DNA from: Paraspadella gotoi
Lineage: Eukaryota; Chaetognatha
Reading direction: 5' to 3'
DNA: 64,000 nucleotides
Assembly (NCBI GenBank): GCA_051294375.1
Contig: CM119267.1
Span: forward strand, 20,461,476 to 20,525,475
Shown here: piece by piece, positions 35,408-43,517 of the stretch
Numbering within the stretch: position 1 is the first letter of the stretch
How the letters are laid out: each line of letters starts with the position of its first letter
Translations under genes and position numbers: made by a program
The notes under the pieces: model-generated
What the model was told of the DNA's origin: nothing
Database searches by the model: none
The model's input: the letters and a program-made list of their open reading frames with translations, nothing else

Positions 35408-36000
35408 TTATATTGTGCATCTATCCGCTTTTTCTATTAAATGATCTAATGAAGCAATCTGGTCCACAGATGCTCTTAAGATTTTACAATCGGTTAAGCC
35501 TAATGACTCATATACTTTAGATTTCATCATTTCTACTACAAAAGTTCCGGCAGGGTCCCTTCCTGCCCTGCGCAAATACATACGACATCTATCTATAAAT
35601 TGAGTTATACTCTCTTTAGCCTCCCTTTTAGCCAACATAAAGTTTTCTTGATTTCTTTGCTGAGACCGGGGGTCCAGCTTCTTTTCTAACCCTTGTATTA
35701 CGTTTTCTGTGCTAGCCTTTTCCTTTCAGTTAAGTTATCATAAGCCCTTTTTGCCACCTCATTTAAACTGAGTGGCAATGCCATCAAAAACTTCTTTATG
35801 TCCCACTCATTACAGGTAACACACGTTTGAACCTTATCAGCCCATTCATCAAATTCTGTACCGGCCCCATCATATGAGGGAACTTTTGATTATTACTTGC
35901 CCACAGCAGTTCCTGAGATACTCTTAACCGTGCAAATTCTGAAACCAAAATCTCAATATCATCCCTATGATATTTTTGCTGATTGAGTATCAAACCCCTG
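35408..36000 (-). pseudogene. Broken gag-like fragment of a retroelement
   Basis: Three minus-strand segments in different frames resemble retrotransposon gag: an N-terminal part (about 35885-35993), a middle part with EFDEWADKVQ and WDIKKFLMALPLSLNEVAKK (about 35730-35885), and a C-terminal part with SITQFIDRCRMYLRRAGRD (35408-35638). At least two frameshifts separate them, and no protease, reverse transcriptase or integrase is visible before the gap, so this is a dead remnant. No LTR pair was confirmed. Which retroelement group it belongs to cannot be settled. Confidence 0.65.
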
Positions 36001-36267
36001 TAAATATCTCTTTCCGTCTACTTGCTTTTGCATCGATTCTAGATAATGCTGTAAATTTTCATTTTGACATTTTAAAATATCAGAAATCATTTTTCCCATT
36101 TATCTATAGCCCTCACCAACTGCCATTTTTACAGCCTGCTGCAAAAAAAAATTTGTAGCAATTCTCTGTTTTAAAGATTCCAAAGAAACCTTTTTAACCG
36201 TTTTCGCCTTTGTGCCTACTTTTTATTACAGTATTTTTACAGATTAAACTTCTTCATCCAATTGAAA

Positions 36268-37016
36268 ATGCTCATTAGCATCATCCGCCACGGTCAAACG
36301 GACTTCAACAGAAACTGTATTTTGCAAGGAAGAATGAACATTGAAATGAACGAGGTTGGTCGCGGAGAAGCGTTACGCCTCGGCGACCGCCTCAAAAACG
36401 TCAGTTTCACCCACGCTTCTCTAGCGACTTAAGTCGCGCCTTGGAAACGGTCCGCGTGGTACTTGACCGTAACGAGACTGAGTCTTGCCCGGCGAGCGTC
36501 ATCGTCGATGCGCGACTTCGGGAACGGAATTTCGGCATTTTTGAAGGCCAAGCCAAACGGGCTTTGGCGGAGGCCATTGCCTCGGCCGAAAGAAGCAACG
36601 ACTTTCCCGGCCCCGCTCATTACGTTCCCGAAGGCGGCGAGGCCAGTGTAGAAGTCTATGCGAGGGCGAGGGAATTTTTTATCGAAACTTGCCATAAGGT
36701 TAGCCAGGAACGAGATTTTCATGTTCCACATCTTTTGATCTCTACTCACAGCAGAGTCGTGTCTCAACTGATCGAGCTCTTCGTTGGAGAGCTCAACTGT
36801 TCAATGCCTGAGGGAATGTCTTTAGGAGAAATTACTGGCAAACCTGGAAATGCGTCCATTTCGCAATTCGGCTTTGGGTGGAAAAAGGTCTAAAGCTAAA
36901 AGTGTGTTATGTAAAACAATTACTTTCGTCAAGCACATGAGATGCATCCTGATTCATGATCGCAGTCACTGCGATGGTTTTGATCCGAAGATTGTCGACC
37001 AGTCCGCGTTTGGATA
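36268..37016 (+). pseudogene. Frameshifted TIGAR-like copy (left arm of the palindrome)
   Basis: Same gene as the minus-strand copy at 37449-38201, inverted. Two single-base deletions break it: one near 36415 (CACGCTTCTC where the intact copy has CACGCCTTCTC) and one near 36876 (TTTGGGTGG against TTTGAGGTGG). The frame starting at the ATG at 36268 stops soon after the first deletion. A long internal frame (36441-36893) remains open between the two breaks. It could be a pseudogene, an allele or a sequencing error. Confidence 0.8.
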
Positions 37017-37448
37017 GTATTAGTGTTTTGTCCGGTAAAGTATGGCCTTACTTTTCAGAAGTTGGTTTATTTGTCGAATTGTAGGTTATTAGTTTGGGTC
37101 CAGTGATTAATAAATATAATTGTATGGCAACAGCCGGGTTGCCTGTGCTGCCCATGTGGATGGGGCATCTCACTGTTGGCTTTGGGGGCTTCCGACCTCA
37201 GTGACGCATCCTGTCACTGGCGCGGTTATCTTAGGACTGTCTCGCTTTGCTAACGTAGAGGGAAGTCATTAGGACTGTGGATGGAACGCACGCCTGGGAT
37301 GCATCCCAATGGGCAGCACAGGCAACCCGGCTGTTGCCATACAATTATATTTATTAATCACTGGACCCAAACTAATAACCTACAATTCGACAAATAAACC
37401 AACTTCTGAAAAGTAAGGCCATACTTTACCGGGGACAAAACACTAATA

Positions 37449-38201
37449 CTATCCAAACGCGGACTGGTCGACAATATTCGGATCAAAACCTTCGCAGTGA
37501 CTGCGATCATGAATCAGGATGCATCTCATGTGCTTGACGAAAGTAATTGTTTTACATAAACAATCCTTTAGCTTTAGACCTTTTTCCACCTCAAAGCCGA
37601 ATTGCGAAATGGACGCATTTCCAGGTTTGCCAGTAATTTCTCCTAAAGACATTCCCTCAGGCATTGAACAGTTGAGCTCTCCAACGAAGAGCTCGATCAG
37701 TTGAGACACGACTCTGCTGTGAGTAGAGATCAAAAGATGTGGAACATGAAAATCTCGTTCCTGGCTAACCTTATGGCAAGTTTCGATAAAAAATTCCCTC
37801 GCCCTCGCATAGACTTCTACACTGGCCTCGCCGCCTTCGGGAACGTAATGAGCGGGGCCGGGAAAGTCGTTGCTTCTTTCGGCCGAGGCAATGGCCTCCG
37901 CCAAAGCCCGTTTGGCTTGGCCTTCAAAAATGCCGAAATTCCGTTCCCGAAGTCGCGCATCGACGATGACGCTCGCCGGGCAAGACTCAGTCTCGTTACG
38001 GTCAAGTACCACGCGGACCGTTTCCAAGGCGCGACTTAAGTCGCTAGAGAAGGCGTGGGTGAAACTGACGTTTTTGAGGCGGTCGCCGAGGCGTAACGCT
38101 TCTCCGCGACCAACCTCGTTCATTTCAATGTTCATTCTTCCTTGCAAAATACAGTTTCTGTTGAAGTCCGTTTGACCGTGGCGGATGATGCTAATGAGCA
38201 T
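37449..38201 (-). CDS. TIGAR: TIGAR-like fructose-2,6-bisphosphatase / histidine phosphatase, intronless
   Basis: Phosphoglycerate-mutase-type phosphatase that removes the 2-phosphate of fructose-2,6-bisphosphate or related phosphosugars. Intact single-exon frame of 250 residues from ATG at 38201. The catalytic motif is IIRHGQTDFN near the start (phosphohistidine in RHG), followed by FTHAFSSDLSRALET, which closely matches TIGAR. Then come RLRERNFGIFEGQAKRAL (catalytic Glu region), PEGGEASVEVYARAREFF and ISTHSRVVSQLIELF (second His). The C-terminus is QSAFG. Every other confidently placed multi-domain gene here has introns, so a single exon next to a gag remnant suggests a retrocopy, although some genes are naturally intronless. 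Activity cannot be proved from sequence. Confidence 0.9.
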   Translation of the reverse strand: MLISIIRHGQTDFNRNCILQGRMNIEMNEVGRGEALRLGDRLKNVSFTHAFSSDLSRALETVRVVLDRNETESCPASVIVDARLRERNFGIFEGQAKRALAEAIASAERSNDFPGPAHYVPEGGEASVEVYARAREFFIETCHKVSQERDFHVPHLLISTHSRVVSQLIELFVGELNCSMPEGMSLGEITGKPGNASISQFGFEVEKGLKLKDCLCKTITFVKHMRCILIHDRSHCEGFDPNIVDQSAFG

Positions 38202-38259
38202 TTTCAATTGGATGAAGAAGTTTAATCTGTAAAAATACTGTAATAAAAAAAGTAGGCGG

Positions 38260-38640
38260 ACTACCTTTTTTATTAGTTTACTTAGTAACTGATATTGCAG
38301 GGATAGGCTTTAGGCAAAGCAAGGATTGGCTTTGAGCAAAAGCAAAGGTTGGTTTTAAGAAAAGCTTAAGAAGCAAAAAATTGGTTATAAGTGAAGCAGA
38401 GATTGCCTTTGAGCAAAAGAGGAAAATGGCTAAAAACAAAAGGGCAGTTAGGAGAAGGCTAAAGCCAAAAGGGGGGCTTTACGGGCCTGCTAAGTCCCAA
38501 GCCAATTCCAGAGGAGAAATCACGTGACCAAAAATCTGCCTATATAAGGAGGAGTGCCACAGACTGTGGTCAGGAGTCAATTGAGACCCTCTGAAGTGTA
38601 AGGGGAAATTCTGTCCGGCTGGAAAAGTTACTGGAAAAAC
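38260..38640 (+). promoter_or_regulatory. Repeat-like region with a TATA box, possible LTR or promoter
   Basis: AG-rich stretch with imprecise direct repeats (GGCTTTGAGCAAAAG-like words several times in 38310-38440), then CACGTGACC, a TATATAAGG box at 38541 and a GC-richer stretch leading into the tandem arrays. The layout recalls a U3 region with its TATA box, on the plus strand. No TG...CA ends or second LTR were found, so this is tentative. Confidence 0.3.
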
Positions 38641-38739
38641 GCTTAAGTCCAGGAGAGACTGAAAACGCCTAAGTCCAGGAAGGACTGAAAACGCCTAAGT
38701 CCAGGAGAGACTGAAAACGCCTAAGTCCAGGAAGGACTG
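38635..38739. repeat. Tandem array, 26-base unit, four copies
   Basis: The unit contains GCCTAAGTCCAGGA followed by GAGACTGAAAAC or AGGACTGAAAAC and repeats every 26 bases at about 38641, 38667, 38693 and 38719, with only a few mismatches. Confidence 0.92.
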
Positions 38740-38756
38740 GTTGGAAATAATAACTC

Positions 38757-38872
38757 TAAGGTTAAGTCTGGTAAGACTTGGTTAAGGTTAAGTCTGGAAG
38801 ACTTGTTAAGGTTAAGTCTGGTAAGACTTGGTTAAGGTTAAGGTCTGGTAAGACTTGGTTAAGGTTAATGGT
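38757..38872. repeat. Second tandem array, about 26-base unit, four copies
   Basis: The unit is built on GGTTAAGTCTGGTAAGACTT, which contains the inverted pair AAGTCT/AGACTT, so each unit can form a small hairpin. It follows the first array directly and has nearly the same period, though the sequence differs. Confidence 0.9.
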
Positions 38873-39645
38873 AGATTAATATAAGGGTCTCAAGTGACTA
38901 CAGACCACAGCTTCATAATTCCTAGTGGACTCTCCTCAACTCTCAAGTGGATTTCATTAATACTTTGGCTTACATTTTAATTTGAACATGTGTATTTAAT
39001 TTTGTAATGTACATTGATTTTACTGTGCTTTAAAAATATGTATTGAGTCAGTAGTACAGATATTATTTAAATTTGTACTAAAGATTATTTTCTTTATTTT
39101 TCTTCCAGGTTAAATTTTTAATAAAAGCGCCCCAGGATACAAACTCCAGTGGACTTCAGGATTTAAATAATAAAGTTTTTAACGCCAGGAACTCCAGTGC
39201 CCAAGAACTCAAGGACTCCAGTTTTTCGTATTTTTATAATAAAGTGGGTGGTGGTAAAAAACACCACCCAAGATTTTATTACAAATACCAAAAAATGTAA
39301 TGAGTAAATTACGCTGCATTGATCACTTATCAGGTCATTAAAATGCTGAAAATGATATTTCAATTTCTTGTCTGAAAGTGATGGAGACGGATTCGTGAAG
39401 ATGAACCTCCAAAGACTGAACTTTTCGATATGTGATATTAATTAATATTCATTTATTACCATTCATTTATCGAGAGAAAGATTAATTTAGTAAAGAACTC
39501 ATTGGATTAGATTAGATTCAATATTAGATTTGATTAATTAGATTAGATTAATTATATTAAATATTTTAATACTTAAATCACCAAATCAAGAGGTAATTTG
39601 TAAATCAAGTTTGAGTAAGAAGAACACAAATTTAAATGGTTATGG
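38873..39645. other. Non-coding stretch downstream of the CD20-like gene
   Basis: AT-rich, with TTAGATTAGATT-type short repeats at 39500-39560 and several AATAAA-like words. I see no gene. Confidence 0.55.
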
Positions 39646-40499
39646 TTAAGAATACGCGGGAGGGGCCGGAGGTGGCGTGTACCATTTGTAATCTACGTTG
39701 GCGGGATAAGGAAAGGAGGCACCATTTGCGTACCCCATCACATAGAGCATCGGTATCTGAGATTGGGGAGCTGCGGGCGCCTGCATCCCAAACTGTATCT
39801 GTTGTGACATGCTCGGTGCAGCCATACTACCAGGTTGCTGGGGAAGGTAAGCCACAATTGGCTGCTGCTGTTGGACCACTGACGATTCTTTGTCACAACA
39901 GCGCTTGCAAAGGTCCGATTGGTGGATGGCAATAGAAACAACGATAATGCTCCAAAATCCAATGATGATGATGGCGACAGCGTCAACCAACATAATCATT
40001 GACATTGCCATCATCTCTTTATAGTAACGCGAGTACCATGGTTTAATGGCAATTTCAATCACCATCATTCCCAATGGTGTCAGCGAAAAAAATGTGACCG
40101 AAAAAACGTTAAAAACCAGAAAGGCAATCGCCAAGCTCCCCTTTTTAGAGGATGCGTAACAGCAGCCAAGGATGCCGCAAATGATGACCAATGGGCCGCA
40201 CCAGAGTCCACTTCCAAACTTTGAAGCAAGAATTATTATTATTACTATTAACCACTTATTTACATTGTACCCCGTCATACCATATGGAACGAAAAATTGG
40301 TGGTTGAAGAAGCTAGTATCAGAGCCACAAGCTCGCAAATAAACATGATTGACCCGCAGAAAGTATGCGCGAATCCCAAGCCCTTGATCGTCGCGGCGTT
40401 CAGCACATTTTGGATTGGAGGCCGTCGCTGCCCTCGAACAGACGTTGGTTGAAAGACGACGGGAATTCCTCCCTGGACGGACGGATTCACGCTCGCCAT
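39646..40499 (-). CDS. CD20/MS4A-like four-pass membrane protein
   Basis: Two exons, 40281-40499 and 39646-40218, joined in phase 0 across a 62-base intron (GTATGA donor, CTTCAAAG acceptor). The N-terminus is cytoplasmic-looking (MASVNPSVQGGIPVVFQPTS). Four hydrophobic segments follow: FCGSIMFICELVALILAS, WCGPLVIICGILGCCYA, GSLAIAFLVFNVFSVTFF and MLVDAVAIIIIGFWSIIVV. Then a CKRCC motif and a Gln/Pro-rich tail end in PPPAPPAYS. Spacing and the CG-rich second helix resemble the CD20-like family (MS4A, TMEM176-type). The tail holds a PPxY motif (PPAY), the sort of site bound by WW domains of NEDD4-family ligases. Placement in the family is moderate; no orthologue is claimed. Confidence 0.75.
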
Positions 40500-41139
40500 T
40501 TACGAGCTTGTTCCGAGTTAACGAGGATTACGAACCGTCAATTAAGACTTACAACAACTACGTTTCGACGCGACGCCCGATTCACCGAAACAGGTTTTTT
40601 TTTTTTTTAAATACTGTAAAACTGAGTCTCGACGTGTTTTTTTCCTCCTAGTCTTCTTCCATATGACGAGTTTAAATCGGGCGCTCTGGATCTCCCCGTT
40701 TCAAACTCTGGTTGAAAATGGAAAAAAAAAAACAACAAAAAGGCAACGCCACGTCCCTCAGCAACGAATTACTAGTTTATATTGGGCAATGGGCAATATT
40801 GGGCATATATGCGTTTGCCTCATTCCATTTATCAAAATCTTTTTTTTAGATTCCTCTCGCACTTTGCTAAAACAAGCTAAAAATATTGTTTTCTCACACT
40901 AGGCTGCCTAAAATCCTTAAGTTTTTAAGGGACGACCGAAAAAGCGAAAATATTCAAAGATTTATTCTTTCTTAAAATTGTTAAAATTGTAAATCACTGG
41001 TTAGGCAAATAAATAATAGGTACTGTAATATCAGTATTGTATAAATGTTGCGTAAATATGCAAAACAATTGAGATCGGTTTAGTGAAATTTCTTTATCAA
41101 AAAATGTAATAAAAAGTGATAGTAAATACATGCCAATAA
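40500..41139. other. Intergenic region between the CD20-like gene and alpha-SNAP
   Basis: AT-rich in its second half. It holds the promoter of the 39646-40499 gene and the alpha-SNAP 3' UTR. I see no further gene; plus-strand frames around 40365-40650 are antisense to the first exon and its leader. Confidence 0.55.
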
Positions 41140-42664
41140 TCACTTGAGATCAATCTCTTCGTCCAAAAGGCCTTTCCTGATTGTGTCGACGTGTTTTTGC
41201 GTCCAAGGATTAAGTTTTGTTATCTGCTCGTACTTTTTGACGGCGGAGTCGAAGGCCGCCACGTCACACTCTTCGACGGCGTCAATCAAACTCCTGAAAA
41301 TAGTTTGTCAGATTCAGCTTCAAATTTCCCCAAATAAAATAAAAAATTCCAAAGTTTTAAACAACCCCAACCTGATTAAAATATTCTCCCTTGAGCCTTC
41401 AAACGCCGGGTGATGATCTTCGTATCGCTCGACGGATGCGCGAGCGATGACCACGTCGCAGCACAGATGCAGCAACGCGCTCTGTAATAAGTCAAAAGAG
41501 GCCCTCGTTTAAAAATAATCATCACGATGGGGCGCAAAATAGTAGGCCTACTTAACCTTTTTACCTTGAAAAACAAATCTTTGGCGCCCCACTTGAGCAA
41601 ATGATGATCGGCCCTCGAGAATCCGACCTCCTCGTAGATGTCGATGGCGCGTCGGTACTCGCCCTCCATGGCCGTGTAGTCGGCCGTCTTGAGGAGGCAC
41701 TTGGCGGCAGAACCGTTGCGGACTCCCTCTTCCCGGAAGAAATCCGCCGCCTGAGCAATAGAGGAAGACGTAAACAACACATTTCGCGAAACATAGAATG
41801 AACAGGTAACCACTAATCGTTATATACCTGACCAAAGCACTCTCCGGCCATCTTCCAGTTTTGTGTCTCCTCGTGCAACTCGGCCATCCACTGCAAGATC
41901 GTTCCCGCCTTAGAGTATTTTCCGCAATCGATCATCAGATCCGCTGCAGTTTGGAGGCATTTGAGAGCTTCGCCTGTACAGATTTAAAATAATGACAAAA
42001 ACAATAGGTTGTAAGTGTAATTGTGTAGTAACAAACCTGGATCTACCCTTTTGAAGCATCTGGCTGCGTCTCCAAGATGTAAAGCCTCTTGGTGAAATTG
42101 ACCTAATAAAAAAATGTTGAAAGAAGTATTACATTATAATAGTACGTCAAAAAACATGGTTCTCACCCAAGCAATGAGCCATTTTAGCGGCGTTGGCATA
42201 AGACAGTCCGGCGCGATCCCACTTGCTGGCGGTTTTGAATTTGTAGGCGGCCGTCAAGTAGAGTTCCTCTGCTTCCTCAACCGCTTCGCCTGATGGAGGG
42301 AGACGAAATTACGTCCACGGACGGACGCTCGCTTATTTCTATCTTCAACCATACCTCCTCCAGCGATGGACCCGAACACACCCAACACGGAATTCCTCTT
42401 GGCCTCGGCGCGCGCAAAAATTCTTTCGGCGACGGCCGCCGGATCAGGTTTAGTCTCCTTGGCTACGCCGGACTCGGCGCCGGCACCGGCTGACTTTTCC
42501 TCTGCACCGGTTTCCGTACCATCGGTGTCGCCGTAAATGGCGGTCATCATAGCTCTACGCCATCTTGATTGTCCGGCAACGGAAGCGGTCGACGCCTGGT
42601 CAGATTCCTCGTCGCGGCCGGATATCGCTCCAAAAACGGCGGATTGCCATTTTGATAATGCCAT
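41140..42664 (-). CDS. NAPA: Alpha-SNAP (NSF attachment protein) with long N-terminal extension
   Basis: Adaptor that brings the ATPase NSF to SNARE complexes for disassembly. The conserved part begins AERIFARAEAKRN...VLGVFGS (about 42365-42430; compare the membrane-facing loop of alpha-SNAP), then the helical repeats: AEELYLTAAYKFKTASKWDR, QEALHLGDAARCFKRVDPGE, LKCLQTAADLMIDCGKYS, AAKCLLKTADYTAMEGEYRR, AIDIYEEVGFSRADHHLLKW and GAKDLFFKSALLHLCCDVV. The C-terminal segment that contacts NSF ends LLDEEIDLK, stop at 41140-41142. The start at 42664 (MALSKWQSAVFGAISGRDEE) gives about 75 residues before the usual N-terminus. That stretch includes a second hydrophobic patch (AVFGAISG) resembling the later VFGSIAG, an odd internal echo. 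Orthology is clear. Confidence 0.93.
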
Positions 42665-42954
42665 TATGGGTTTATGACAGTTTTTTAATGGTCTTAAAAG
42701 TATGTCGGGGTAAGCCCATGCTGTTGACTTACATTAGGACAATCTTAAAAAAAAAAAAAAAAACACCGAAAATTATATAAGTAGAAAGAGAAAAAGAGTC
42801 GGCGGGAGTAAGAGCGCATCAAAAATAAATAAATATGGTAAAAATTAATTTGTACGTAATTTTTGAACGTGCCACGTTTTTTAAAAAAATTTAAAGAATT
42901 CTAATGCTGGAAGTGGACTAGTAAGTTTTTGGTTTCAACATAGTAAAATTAAGC

Positions 42955-43483
42955 ATGACGCAAAATAGACGACAGTATTACAACTACTATAAAACTGTCA
43001 ACAAAGATCACTACCAGCTGTTGATCAAGTTTTTGGCGGACTCGAAGGTAAAGCCTTTTTATCTAGACATTTTTATAAACAGCATAACAATTAAAGGCCA
43101 CAAAATGTGAAACAAAATCATAAAATAAAATTTGGCGTTTTGATTGAATTCAATATGGATAATTGTCAATTTTTAAAGAAACGAAAATTACATCAATAAC
43201 TAGAATCTAGCAAAGCCAAAATATAAAGAAATTTAACTCTTCATTCACACCGATAATTGTAAAATTTAAGGAGTGAAAAGAGAAAAAAAAGAGAAAAAAA
43301 AGAACTATTGCAGAGAGAGATACGAATAAGATTTTGGAAAAAAAAAAAAAAACGAAGAACGCAGGTTTGCTGACGGGGTCCAAGAGAATCATTGCGAAGA
43401 TTCAAGGCGTCAAGGATTGTGTCTGCGGATCCCAAACCATTTCGGAAACGCCTGCTTTTCAGGGATCAATGGAAAGAGCGTAG
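42955..43483 (+). CDS. Candidate small plus-strand gene, two exons, 72 aa
   Basis: The only plausible intact plus-strand gene. Exon 1 42955-43047 (MTQNRRQYYNYYKTVNKDHY then QLLIKFLADSK) ends at a GTAAAG donor. Exon 2 43358-43483 begins after AACGAAG in matching phase (NAGLLTGSKRIIAKIQGVKD) and ends ...GSMERA with TAG at 43481. Codon choice in exon 2 looks like the neighbouring genes, with many third-position C/G. It starts 291 bases from the alpha-SNAP start, divergently, and stops 34 bases short of the BCR stop, convergently. I recognise no family. The acceptor (AAG after a run of A) is weak, so this remains a candidate. Confidence 0.4.
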
Positions 43484-43517
43484 AGAAAGAGAGCAGGAAA
43501 ATCCGGCGATTACCCAC

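Larger units (their letters stand above)
36215..38256. repeat. 2-kb inverted repeat carrying two TIGAR copies
   Basis: Left arm 36215-37155 and right arm 37309-38256 are near-identical inverted copies, separated by 153 bases. Outer ends read CCTACTTTTTATTACAG on the left and the complement on the right; inner ends read GCCTGTGCTGCCCAT and its complement. Differences are few: small indels near 36415 and 36876, and scattered substitutions such as those near 36900-36912 and 36990. The gap at 35301 is nearby, so both a genuine palindrome and an assembly artefact from two haplotypes are possible. Confidence 0.93.

Noticed and set aside
38635-38872. CRISPR-like array of 26-base repeats
   Set aside because: The units are directly tandem with no unique spacers, and the genome is eukaryotic; it is a minisatellite.
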